Positions 1-6,950 of a stretch of 8,883 nucleotides of DNA are shown here, one piece after another. The stretch spans positions 1-8,883 of the forward strand of contig JAJNBR010000186.1 in assembly GCA_021156265.1 (NCBI GenBank). The letters are read 5' to 3'. A program made the translations under genes and the position numbers. The notes under the pieces were generated by a model that had not been told where the DNA came from, ran no database searches, and saw only the letters and a program-made list of their open reading frames with translations. The DNA comes from Flavipsychrobacter sp. (GTDB lineage Bacteria; Bacteroidota; Bacteroidia; Chitinophagales; Chitinophagaceae). Positions within the stretch are counted from its first letter, which is position 1. Each line of letters opens with the position of its first letter.

Positions 1-171
1 TGATCTATAATCAAGGTCGTTAATAGCGAGGTTGCCATCTATATAAACGTCGATGCCGTTGGTCAGAGCATTGTCAGCGGTGTTGTTGACAAACTGTGCC
101 CTCGCTGTTGGCTGGGCTTTAAGCGACAGGAAGCACAAGCACGATAAGATGGAGAGTAAAAGTCTGGCCAT
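1..171 (-). CDS. Secreted DUF4397-like protein, N-terminal part (cut by window edge)
   Basis: The reverse complement from an ATG at 171-169 reads 57 uninterrupted codons to base 1. The product opens with a typical signal peptide (MARLLLSILSCLCFLSLKAQ), with likely cleavage around the Ala-Gln at residues 19-20. It continues with AQFVNNTADNALTNGIDVYI and then a DGNLAINDLDYRS segment. This pattern (a short strand with N-N/S-A-D, then a DVYIDG turn, then a paired strand ending in D-Y-R) is what I know from the start of the DUF4397 domain. That beta-sandwich domain of unknown function is common in secreted and cell-surface Bacteroidota proteins, often in tandem copies ahead of a T9SS tail. Only the start of the domain is visible, so the full length, repeat number and C-terminal sorting signal are unknown. 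It is transcribed divergently from the S8 peptidase gene. The family assignment is by eye. Confidence 0.72.
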   Translation of the reverse strand, partial: MARLLLSILSCLCFLSLKAQPTARAQFVNNTADNALTNGIDVYIDGNLAINDLDYRS

Positions 172-304
172 AATAGTGTCAATGTTGTTTAGGATGCGTT
201 TTAATCGAGCGTTAAATATAATGAAAAACGATGTAATTGTTGAGCTGAAGTATTGTATGGATATGCCATCGGGAATTACCTGAATGTAGTAACTTGTAGT
301 AATT
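172..304. promoter_or_regulatory. Divergent intergenic region between two secreted-protein genes
   Basis: These 133 bases separate the starts of two divergent genes and should hold both promoters. On the minus strand, 220-213 reads TATATTTA, one mismatch from the Bacteroidota -7 consensus TAnnTTTG and about 41 bases from the minus-strand ATG. No TTG/TTTG -33 box lies at the expected spacing. On the plus strand the nearest candidate is TAACTTG at 290-296, which lacks one base of the consensus and is only 8 bases from the ATG. No Shine-Dalgarno sequence is visible in front of either ATG, which is normal for this phylum. The function follows from gene arrangement, and the individual boxes are weak. 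Confidence 0.3.
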
Positions 305-736
305 ATGAAATGGTGTCTTTTTCAACGTCTTATTCCAGCTCTCCTTGCATTATTGCTTTTTTCCGTAACTGTGAGCGTTGCCCAGACGCCGGACGATGTG
401 GTTGTATACAATGGCGTTAACATACCGGTTACCCGGAATGCTACTGAATGGCAGGCCGCATATAATCGTAATCCGTCCAAAAAGACATTGCAGGTTCTTG
501 TAAAATTCAGGATAAAGCAGCCCGCTTTGGTTAATAAGAGTAATGTTTTGACGCTCCTTAATGTAGTTGATCGGGTTCAGGGCGATTTCTACACGGCAGT
601 ATTACTTCCGGCAGCGTCGCTGGAATTAGAAGAACAGCTCGAATTTATAACCGAGATCAAACCCGAGTGGAAGCTTTCAGAAGCTTTGCTGGCGAAATTG
701 AATGTAAACGCTGTTATTGACATTTCGGTAAGGTAA
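305..736 (+). CDS. S8 peptidase fragment 1: signal peptide and propeptide-like region
   Basis: This 143-residue fragment starts at an ATG and has a clear Sec signal peptide: Lys/Arg near the start, then a hydrophobic core around LIPALLALLLFSVTVSVAQ, with probable cleavage near residue 26-27. The mature part (VVYNGVNIPVTRNATEWQA and onward) has no catalytic motif. It contains a strand-rich stretch ending LLPAASLELEE and a segment with EWKLSEALLAKL. Its place before the catalytic domain fits a propeptide that folds and inhibits the protease until export, although that role is inferred from position. The frame ends at TAA 734-736, directly after a run reading AVIDISVR. The frame that carries the catalytic domain opens at 721, so the two overlap by 16 bases and clearly belong together. 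Confidence 0.7.
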   Translation: MKWCLFQRLIPALLALLLFSVTVSVAQTPDDVVVYNGVNIPVTRNATEWQAAYNRNPSKKTLQVLVKFRIKQPALVNKSNVLTLLNVVDRVQGDFYTAVLLPAASLELEEQLEFITEIKPEWKLSEALLAKLNVNAVIDISVR

Positions 737-2901
737 CTATTCCCGGTACTAAACTAAAGCAATTGGCTGCCTGGTATAATGTTGAGTATATCAGTCCTGC
801 TGCCGAAAATATTCCGCTCAATTATGAATCAAAAACAGCTACCAAGGCGAACCTTGCGTCTCTTTCCACGGGTTTTGGTGGCTATGGGCTTACCGGGGCT
901 GGCGTTACGATAGGTGTTGGCGACAACACATCCGGTATTACACATATTGATCTAAGAGACCGTATCATCAACTATGCTCCCAGTCCATATGCCAACCACG
1001 GTGTCCACATCAATGGTATTGTTGGCGGCGCCGGGATAATGGATCCTAAAGGTGAAGGCTTTGCGCCTAAGGCAACGTTGGTAGATCACCTGTATAGCCA
1101 GGTATGGGAACAAACCACCGCCATGAGGCAGGCGCATAACATGACGATCACCAATAATTCGTATGCTGCTGTGATCGGCAATTGTAAGTATGCAGGTACC
1201 TACGACATTAATTCGCTGGCCGTGGATAAAATGGCTTTGAAGCACAAAGATGTACTACATGTATTTGCCGCCGGTAACGATGGGTACCTGAATTGTACTC
1301 CCTTTCCCTCAGGGTTTGCCACTGTAAACGGTGGTTATCAACCGGCAAAGAACAATATTGTCGTGACCAGCACAAATAAGCGATATGTAAATGCAATAGA
1401 CGGTGGAAGGGGGCCGATAAAGGATGGCAGATTAAAACCGGAGATTGCAGCTGTAGGTGTTGATGTGACATCAACTACGCGCAGTGAGGAATACCTTACG
1501 TCAGGCGGCACGAGCATGGCTTGTCCAAATGTAGCGGGCGCACTTGGGCTACTTACGGAAAGGTATCGTCAGTTGTTTGGAAATGGCAATCCCCCGGCTG
1601 TCATTCTAAAAACAATCCTGCTAAATGGTACAACAGATATCGGTAATCCCGGTCCTGACTACCGTTTTGGTTTTGGATTTATGAACATTGGCCGCTCGTT
1701 GCAGATAATGAATAACAATCGCTTCAATTTGGGCAATATTGTGCAAGGCGGGCAGCAGTCGTTGACTATATCAGTACCGCCTAATACTGCGCAGCTAAAA
1801 GTGATGCTGTGCTGGCATGATGCACCCGGCAATCCTGCTTCCTCAAAGCAGTTGGTGAACGATCTGGACCTGGAAGTTACAGAACCTAATAGCGTTTTGC
1901 ACCGACCGTTGATTCTGGATCCCACACCTGCTAATATCTTAAACAACGCTGTTGAAGGCTTGGATCGATTAAATAACGTGGAGCAGGTAACCATTAATAA
2001 TCCGTCTGCGGGTACATATACGGTAAACGTAAAAGGCTTTGATGTTCCAACCGGTAGCCAGGAATATGTGATTGCCTATGATTTCGTGCCGATAGGCGTT
2101 GCTTTGACATATCCTACCACCGGAGCAACAGTTAGAGCAAACGATTCGCTGCGCATTTATTGGGACGCCAGCGATAACAATAATGGCTTTACGCTTGAAT
2201 TTTCAGACAATAGTGGTAGTAGCTGGACGACTATTGACAATAACATACCGGCGGAACAACGGTATTATGTTTGGAGTGTCTCATCCTCGATCAGTTCAGG
2301 AAAATGCCAGATGCGGCTTACAAGGAACAATACAGGACAATCGTCAACAACCGGCAACTTTATTGTGAACATCCAGCCCGTGGCTGAACTCGACGCTGTG
2401 CAATGCCCGGGCTATATCCGGCTGAAATGGAGTGGTATCGCCAATGCCTCCGGGTATAGGATGTTTAGAAAAGTGGGTCCGGTGATGCAGGAAATCGGTA
2501 CCACTTCGTCGACTACTTACGATTTAACAGGTCTTTCTCTGGATAGCATTTACTATGTGGCTGTTAGTCCTATCATCGATGGACTGATCGGTTACCGGAG
2601 TATAGCCGTGAAGCGTCAACCTAATACAGGTAATTGCAGTGGCAGTATTTCCGATAATGACCTCATGCTGGAGCGAATCGCTAGTCCTAATACGGGGAGA
2701 ATGTTTACCAGTACAGAATTAAAGAGCAACGAAACTATTTCAGTGCTTGTGCGTAACCTGGATGATGTAGCCACAAGCAACTACAGGCTGTCATATAGTA
2801 TTAACGGCGGGCCATGGCAACAGAAAGATTTTACTACGCCAATCGCAGCCAATAGCAATATGCAAATAGAGCTCGAAAGCAGTTCGGCAGCTACGCAATG
2901 A
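721..2901 (+). CDS. S8 peptidase fragment 2: catalytic domain, beta-barrel, Ig-like and FN3-like modules
   Basis: The frame opens after a TGA at 718-720. It has no convincing start of its own: the first usable codon is a TTG at 763, which falls within continuous homologous sequence. Counting that TTG as residue 1, the S8 triad is Asp54 (GVGDNTSG), His79 (NHGVHINGIVGG) and Ser251 (GGTSMACPNVAG). The oxyanion Asn is Asn172 (FAAGNDG), so the active site is complete. Residues about 320-442 (LKVMLCWHDAPGNP, VNDLDLEV, RLNNVEQVTINNP, GTYTVNVKGF) resemble the C-terminal beta-barrel of KP-43-type subtilases. Then come an Ig-like module at about 447-536 (IYWDAS, SGSSWTTI), an FN3-like module at about 540-618 (IRLKWSGIANASGYRMFRK) and the start of a CARDB-like module at about 632-705. 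It ends at TGA 2899-2901, just where the next frame takes over. There is no signal peptide and no T9SS tail. Confidence 0.82.
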   Translation, partial: HFGKVTIPGTKLKQLAAWYNVEYISPAAENIPLNYESKTATKANLASLSTGFGGYGLTGAGVTIGVGDNTSGITHIDLRDRIINYAPSPYANHGVHINGIVGGAGIMDPKGEGFAPKATLVDHLYSQVWEQTTAMRQAHNMTITNNSYAAVIGNCKYAGTYDINSLAVDKMALKHKDVLHVFAAGNDGYLNCTPFPSGFATVNGGYQPAKNNIVVTSTNKRYVNAIDGGRGPIKDGRLKPEIAAVGVDVTSTTRSEEYLTSGGTSMACPNVAGALGLLTERYRQLFGNGNPPAVILKTILLNGTTDIGNPGPDYRFGFGFMNIGRSLQIMNNNRFNLGNIVQGGQQSLTISVPPNTAQLKVMLCWHDAPGNPASSKQLVNDLDLEVTEPNSVLHRPLILDPTPANILNNAVEGLDRLNNVEQVTINNPSAGTYTVNVKGFDVPTGSQEYVIAYDFVPIGVALTYPTTGATVRANDSLRIYWDASDNNNGFTLEFSDNSGSSWTTIDNNIPAEQRYYVWSVSSSISSGKCQMRLTRNNTGQSSTTGNFIVNIQPVAELDAVQCPGYIRLKWSGIANASGYRMFRKVGPVMQEIGTTSSTTYDLTGLSLDSIYYVAVSPIIDGLIGYRSIAVKRQPNTGNCSGSISDNDLMLERIASPNTGRMFTSTELKSNETISVLVRNLDDVATSNYRLSYSINGGPWQQKDFTTPIAANSNMQIELESSSAATQ

Positions 2902-4594
2902 TCCGGTTTCGCTTGCCGGCACCTTTATTGAAGATTTTGAAAGCCTTCCCATACTACAGAGTACAATAGACTTTACCGGTGTTTCAGATAGGTGGGATTA
3001 CCTGAACAATACAGATACAGGTAGGTTCAGGAGCTTCGTTAATACAGGTATCACTATCAAAGGCGAACGTTCAATAAGCCTTGATGCATACAAGGCTACG
3101 CCCGATAACCAAAATGATTTTATTGGCACGTTCAACCTCCTCAGCTATAATGCCTCGGTGGACGAGGTGCGTATTGAGTTTGATTACCTGCTACATGGTC
3201 GGCCGAAGTTCCGCGAGGGTAACGAAATATGGGTTCGCGGTAATGATGCGCAACCCTGGCAAAGCATTTACATGTTCAATCCCGATAGTACAGGTAAAGT
3301 GCTCAATACGGGTAGCCTTTCGATCACTGATGGTCTGCAACACCTGGGACAGAATTTTTCCACGAGTTTCCAGGTGCGGGTAGGGCAGCATGATAGTTCC
3401 GTGATCGCAGCACGCTCCTATGGTAATGGAATGACCTTTGATGATGTAAGATTGTATACCGTTCAAAATGATCTGCAACTGCTCGCAGTAGTGAGCCCCG
3501 GTAATTCAGTTTGCGGTTTGGGCAGCAATACACCGCTTGTGATTCGGATACGAAACAGCGCGAACCAAACGCTTAACGCAGTTGAACTGAATTACCGCCT
3601 TGACGATGGTTCCGTTACGACTGAGACATTGTCCACTATTGCGGGAAAAACAACGCTGGACTATTTCTTTAAAACCCCGTTGGATCTAAGTCGGCCAGGT
3701 GCTCATAATTTGCAAATATGGGTAAATGCACAAGGCGATAGCTACCGTAAGAACGATTCAATATTAAGCTATACTGTACACCACCAGCCGCTGATCGGTC
3801 AATATCCATATTTAGAAAATTTTGAATCTGGTGATGGCGCTTGGTATAGTGAGGGTCAGAATAATTCGTGGGAGTATGGGATACCCCAGTCGCCTAACAT
3901 TAACAAAGCGGCCAGTGGTATCAAAGCATGGAAGACGAACCTGGATGGAAACTATAATGATTTCGAATGGTCATTCCTCAATTCACCTTGCTTTGACCTT
4001 ACAGGAATGTCCAACCCAACGCTACGCTTCAGGGCAGCAATGGATATTGAGAATTGTGGAATGATATTGTGTGATGCCGGCTATGTGGAATATAGTATTG
4101 ACGGCGCAAACTGGATTCGCCTGGAAGATCAGAAAAAAGGTATCAATTGGTACAATGACACGACTTACAAGATTTGGACCGTAGAGGATTTCACGCAATG
4201 GCATGAAGTATCTTCGCCATTACCCAAGGGTAATAATATCATGCGCCTGAGGTTTGTCCTGATGTCAGACCCGGCTTCAACCCGGGAAGGAATAGCAATA
4301 GATGATGTTGAGGTATTCGACAGGATGCTGGTGCCAGCCAACACGTTAGTTAGTATCGGTCCTAATCCAACCTACGATGGCAAGATCAATATCGTATGGG
4401 CTGCAGGTGCAGGTACGGAGATGCAAATAACTATGACAGACATTATAGGCAGGAACGTTTTTCGCGGATCGGTGACAGCACAGGAGTCCTTTAACCAATC
4501 GACGATTCAAACGACGCATTTCAATTCTGGTGTTTACCTGATGCGCATCGAGTTTGCCAATAAAGTATTTAGCTATAAGATCGTTTACCTGTAG
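2870..4594 (+). CDS. S8 peptidase fragment 3: jelly-roll modules and T9SS type A sorting tail
   Basis: The frame is open from 2870, just after a TAG at 2867-2869. A gene finder would probably start at the GTG at 3158, but sequence clearly belonging to the protein (RQLRNDPVSLAGTFIEDFES) is encoded upstream of it. A first MAM/jelly-roll-like module runs from about 2924 (FIEDFES) to 3463 (TFDDVRLY). It is followed by a CARDB-like module at about 3473-3790 and a second jelly-roll-like module from 3809 (YLENFES) to about 4318 (AIDDVEVF). The two jelly-roll modules look duplicated. From about 4343 the protein ends in a classic T9SS type A sorting domain: SIGPNPTYDGKINIVW, then MTDIIGRNVF, then FNSGVYLMRIEF and a basic-aromatic end. 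That tail directs export through the outer membrane and surface attachment or release. The TAG at 4592-4594 touches the stop codon of the convergent gene. Confidence 0.8.
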   Translation, partial: SSKAVRQLRNDPVSLAGTFIEDFESLPILQSTIDFTGVSDRWDYLNNTDTGRFRSFVNTGITIKGERSISLDAYKATPDNQNDFIGTFNLLSYNASVDEVRIEFDYLLHGRPKFREGNEIWVRGNDAQPWQSIYMFNPDSTGKVLNTGSLSITDGLQHLGQNFSTSFQVRVGQHDSSVIAARSYGNGMTFDDVRLYTVQNDLQLLAVVSPGNSVCGLGSNTPLVIRIRNSANQTLNAVELNYRLDDGSVTTETLSTIAGKTTLDYFFKTPLDLSRPGAHNLQIWVNAQGDSYRKNDSILSYTVHHQPLIGQYPYLENFESGDGAWYSEGQNNSWEYGIPQSPNINKAASGIKAWKTNLDGNYNDFEWSFLNSPCFDLTGMSNPTLRFRAAMDIENCGMILCDAGYVEYSIDGANWIRLEDQKKGINWYNDTTYKIWTVEDFTQWHEVSSPLPKGNNIMRLRFVLMSDPASTREGIAIDDVEVFDRMLVPANTLVSIGPNPTYDGKINIVWAAGAGTEMQITMTDIIGRNVFRGSVTAQESFNQSTIQTTHFNSGVYLMRIEFANKVFSYKIVYL

Positions 4595-5851
4595 CTACCT
4601 GTTCAGCAAAATTTTAGCATAGAACGATGGCTTCCTGAGTTGTTCGCGCAGATCCATATCTGTGAACATACAGCTAATTGTTTTGCTAAGTGATGGGCTT
4701 TTATTCGCCTTGTTTACCACAAAATTGAACAGCCATGGATAGCGGCATAGGCGTTGCAACGTAGCGCTTATTTTTAGTTCATCGCCGAGGCGTTTATACA
4801 ACACATCGTCATAAGCTTCTTTAATGAAAGCACGGTCGTAACATCCGGCCTGCAAAGATTTTTCGATAGCGTACGCGGCTAGCATACCGCTGTACAACGC
4901 GTTGCCAATGCCTTCCCCGCTAAATGGATCGATGAGGCTGGCGGCATCTCCCGTCAGCAGGAAGTTGTCTCCCGAGATAGGTGACTGGCTCATACTCATA
5001 GGCAGGCCCCAGCCTTGTATTTTATCAACAAGCTTAGCATTGGCAAAACGGTGATTGATATTCGGATTGTTTTTGATAGCGCTCAACATCTGCTCGCGCA
5101 GGTTGATCTTTTTTTCACGGATACGGTCTGAAAGAATCCCGACACCAACATTGGTCATACCATTGGGAAGCGGGAAAATCCAGAAGTAGCCCGGCAACAT
5201 CTCCGGTAGAAAGTGCAGCTCGATAAAGTTGTTTTTATCGAGTCCCGTTACGCCCTCATAATACGCACGTAATCCCACGGCGTACGCCTTGGCGTTAGAG
5301 TTGTCGTTAAGAAATTGCTTACGCACAATACCTTTATCACCGTCGGCACCCACAATAAGTGGCGCGGTTACTTCGTAGGTTTCATTGCCTTTGGCGAAGA
5401 CAACGGTTACCTTGTCGGCCGTTTTATTGATGGACTTAACAGTTGATTGCTGGTAAATGGTAGCGTGCGAAGAGGGTAGCTTTTCAAACAGATAGTTGTC
5501 AAAAGTTAGCCGTGGTGTGGTAAATCCCGGTGCCTGTTCGTCCGGTTGCCTGTTGGGGTTATATGGAATGTTCAACGCTTTCCCATTGGGTGCCACGAAT
5601 ATGATACCGTGGCTGGGCGTGTAGTCCTGTTCTTTGTCAAAAATCTCCTGCAGCCATGCGGGATTAGCTTTGCGTAGTACAAACGCGGTTTTTCCACTAC
5701 AGGCATCGCCGCAAACCTTATCACGTGGGAAAGTCTCTTTTTCGATGATGACGTGCGGAATGCCGGCCTGTGTCAAGTATATGGAGGTTCCTGCGCCGGC
5801 TGGGCCTGCGCCGATGATGATAGCTTTCGTTTCGATCTTGTTGACAGTCAT
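4595..5851 (-). CDS. Geranylgeranyl reductase family FAD-dependent oxidoreductase
   Basis: The 418-residue product starts at the ATG at 5851-5849. The frame extends nine codons upstream only to a TTG, and the ATG places the FAD motif in the normal position. Residues 11-19 (IIIGAGPAG) are the GxGxxG dinucleotide-binding loop. Residues 42-49 (PRDKVCGD) are the signature found after the first Rossmann strand in geranylgeranyl reductases. VGADGDKG lies at 168-174, and LTGDAASLIDPFSGEGIGNAL (299-319) is the second FAD contact with the GD motif. The length fits the family. Members reduce isoprenoid double bonds (geranylgeranyl chains, menaquinone side chains) with NAD(P)H or ferredoxin. In Bacteroidota the substrate is usually unassigned, and related FAD monooxygenases share these motifs. 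It lies 77 bases behind pdhB but past a strong terminator, so it probably has its own promoter or depends on readthrough. Confidence 0.88.
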   Translation of the reverse strand: MTVNKIETKAIIIGAGPAGAGTSIYLTQAGIPHVIIEKETFPRDKVCGDACSGKTAFVLRKANPAWLQEIFDKEQDYTPSHGIIFVAPNGKALNIPYNPNRQPDEQAPGFTTPRLTFDNYLFEKLPSSHATIYQQSTVKSINKTADKVTVVFAKGNETYEVTAPLIVGADGDKGIVRKQFLNDNSNAKAYAVGLRAYYEGVTGLDKNNFIELHFLPEMLPGYFWIFPLPNGMTNVGVGILSDRIREKKINLREQMLSAIKNNPNINHRFANAKLVDKIQGWGLPMSMSQSPISGDNFLLTGDAASLIDPFSGEGIGNALYSGMLAAYAIEKSLQAGCYDRAFIKEAYDDVLYKRLGDELKISATLQRLCRYPWLFNFVVNKANKSPSLSKTISCMFTDMDLREQLRKPSFYAKILLNR

Positions 5852-5879
5852 GGACGGTAAAAATAGGCTAATACACAAT

Positions 5880-5905
5880 AAAAAAATAGCCCCTTTGCAG
5901 GGGCT
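5880..5905 (-). terminator. Intrinsic (Rho-independent) terminator after pdhB
   Basis: On the minus strand the sequence reads a 7-base-pair stem AGCCCCT / AGGGGCT (arms at 5905-5899 and 5894-5888) around the tetraloop GCAA. One A and then seven T residues follow (5886-5880). The GC-rich stem, stable tetraloop and immediate T tract are textbook features. It lies 22 bases beyond the pdhB stop codon, in the right orientation to end that transcript before the reductase gene. Confidence 0.88.
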
Positions 5906-5927
5906 GTTGATATCTATTAGAAGGAAT

Positions 5928-6911
5928 TTATTTTACCATGTACATCACCTCTTTAACCAGTTTTACTGTACGTGCTACATCGGGCAGGTGCAACGCAACC
6001 AGGTTTGGTGCATAGTGCATGTTCGTATCAGCCGATGTTATGCGGCGGATAGGCGCATCGAGGTAATCGAAGGCCTCTTTTTGTATCCGGTAGCTGATCT
6101 CGGAAGATACGCTGCTGAATGGCCATTGCTCTTCAACGATCACCAGCCTGTTTGTTTTCTTAACTGATTCCATTATGGTTTGCCAATCCAGCGGGCGAAT
6201 AGTGCGCAGGTCGATAACTTCAGCCTCGATACCTTCTTTCGATAGTTCTTCGGCCGCGCCCAGCGCTACTTTCATCATTTTGTTGAAAGAAACGATAGTC
6301 ACGTCAGTTCCCTGGCGTTTTATATCTGCTTTGCCTATTGGGATCAGGTATTCTTCTTCAGGTACCTCGCCAACGTCGCCATACATCACCTCGCTTTCCA
6401 TGAACACAACCGGGTTTTCATCACGGATAGCTGATTTCAGCAGACCTTTGGCATCATATGGGTTGGAAACCGAGATCACTTTAATACCGGGGATGTTAGC
6501 AAACCAGCTTTCAAAAGCTTGCGAGTGCTGAGCGCCCAACTGGCCCGCAGAGCCGTTAGGGCCGCGGAATACGATAGGACAGCCAAACTGTCCACCGCTC
6601 ATGGAGCGCATTTTAGCTGCGTGGTTCAGGATCTGGTCCAGTGCCAGTACGGCAAAGTTCCAGGTCATAAACTCGATGATAGGACGGGTGCCATTAGACG
6701 CCGCGCCAACACCAATAGCCGCAAAACCCAGTTCTGCAATTGGTGTATCGATCACCCTGTTCGGGCCGAATTCATCCAGCATACCCTGGCTTACTTTGTA
6801 GGCACCGTTATATTGTGCTACTTCTTCGCCCATCAAAAAGACGCTCGGGTCGCGGCGCATCTCTTCTTCCATTGCTTCACGTAATGCCTGCCTGAATGGT
6901 ATTGTACGCAT
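5928..6911 (-). CDS. pdhB: Pyruvate dehydrogenase E1 component, beta subunit
   Basis: The 327-residue product starts at ATG 6911-6909. It has the usual length and layout of the E1 beta subunit, which pairs with a separate alpha subunit to decarboxylate pyruvate using thiamine diphosphate and pass the acetyl group to E2 lipoyl domains. Visible signatures are the N-terminal FRQALREAMEEEM helix, GEEVAQYNGAYKVSQGM (28-44) and IDTPIAELGFAAIGVGAA (54-71), whose Glu60 is the residue that activates the ThDP aminopyrimidine. His129 in LGAQHSQAFESW is the conserved active-site histidine. The C-terminal transketolase domain follows (VTIVSF, IEAEVIDLRTIRPLD, RLVIVEEQWPF). The YNGAYKV and QHSQ motifs favour pyruvate over branched-chain 2-oxoacids. 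The neighbouring genes are not other subunits of the complex. A separate pdhA location is, to my knowledge, common in Bacteroidota. A terminator follows the gene. Confidence 0.95.
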   Translation of the reverse strand: MRTIPFRQALREAMEEEMRRDPSVFLMGEEVAQYNGAYKVSQGMLDEFGPNRVIDTPIAELGFAAIGVGAASNGTRPIIEFMTWNFAVLALDQILNHAAKMRSMSGGQFGCPIVFRGPNGSAGQLGAQHSQAFESWFANIPGIKVISVSNPYDAKGLLKSAIRDENPVVFMESEVMYGDVGEVPEEEYLIPIGKADIKRQGTDVTIVSFNKMMKVALGAAEELSKEGIEAEVIDLRTIRPLDWQTIMESVKKTNRLVIVEEQWPFSSVSSEISYRIQKEAFDYLDAPIRRITSADTNMHYAPNLVALHLPDVARTVKLVKEVMYMVK

Positions 6912-6936
6912 AAATTATATTAAATGATATTTTAAA

Positions 6937-6950
6937 GCCGTTTAAACGGC
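6937..6950. repeat. Perfect 14-base palindrome GCCGTTTAAACGGC between the lipoprotein gene and pdhB
   Basis: This self-complementary sequence sits in the 60-base gap between the lipoprotein stop (6972) and the pdhB start (6911), 25 bases ahead of the pdhB ATG. On the minus strand it is followed by TTTAAAAT, so as RNA it could form a 5-base-pair hairpin with a short loop and act as a weak terminator for the upstream three-gene run. As DNA, the symmetry would also suit a dimeric regulator at pdhB. A TATCTTTA (6960-6953, one mismatch from TAnnTTTG) lies directly upstream on the minus strand, which would place the palindrome at the transcript start, but no -33 box is visible. Its role is undecided. 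Confidence 0.4.

Larger units (their letters stand above)
305..4594 (+). pseudogene. Secreted multidomain S8 (subtilisin-like) peptidase with T9SS tail, disrupted by two frame changes
   Basis: Read across the breaks, this is one gene of about 1,430 codons. In order it carries a signal peptide, a propeptide-like segment, an S8 catalytic domain, a KP-43-like beta-barrel, an Ig-like module, a fibronectin-III-like module, a CARDB-like module, a jelly-roll module, a second CARDB-like and a second jelly-roll module, and a T9SS type A sorting tail. The first part is in the frame of base 305, the middle in the frame of 721, and the last part again in the frame of 305. Break one must lie between about 719 and 733 and behaves as a loss of 3n+1 bases. 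Break two lies between about 2870 and 2898 and behaves as a gain of one base or a loss of 3n+2. Neither break has a long homopolymer or a recognisable slippery signal. It is either a decayed gene or an assembly/sequencing fault. If the breaks are real, no single product has export signal, active site and sorting tail together. Confidence 0.85.

Noticed and set aside
53..283. Plus-strand 76-residue open frame over the left edge
   Set aside because: It lies antisense to the DUF4397-like gene, and its product has no recognisable features apart from a chance hydrophobic start.
763..765. TTG at 763 as a genuine start of an independent S8 peptidase gene
   Set aside because: The coding-like sequence continues upstream in the same frame to 721 and joins the end of fragment 1. 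A start here would give a subtilase without signal peptide or propeptide.
2880..2905. Programmed +1 frameshift at the TGA ending fragment 2 (CAA TGA T), as in prfB
   Set aside because: There is no slippery CTT-type codon, no upstream stimulatory element and no family precedent. The missing part of the module points to lost sequence instead.
3158..3160. GTG at 3158 as a genuine start of a separate T9SS protein
   Set aside because: The frame is open back to 2870 and encodes the start of a jelly-roll module (FIEDFES) that is clearly part of the same protein.
4605..4622. AT-rich partly symmetric CAGCAAAATTTTAGCAT as a terminator for the convergent pair
   Set aside because: The outer AGC/AGC bases are a direct rather than inverted repeat, so only a weak AT stem remains, and it lies inside the reductase coding sequence.
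5634..6167. Plus-strand 177-residue open frame spanning the pdhB-reductase junction
   Set aside because: It runs antisense to two well-supported genes and across the terminator, with no domain or start signal of its own.
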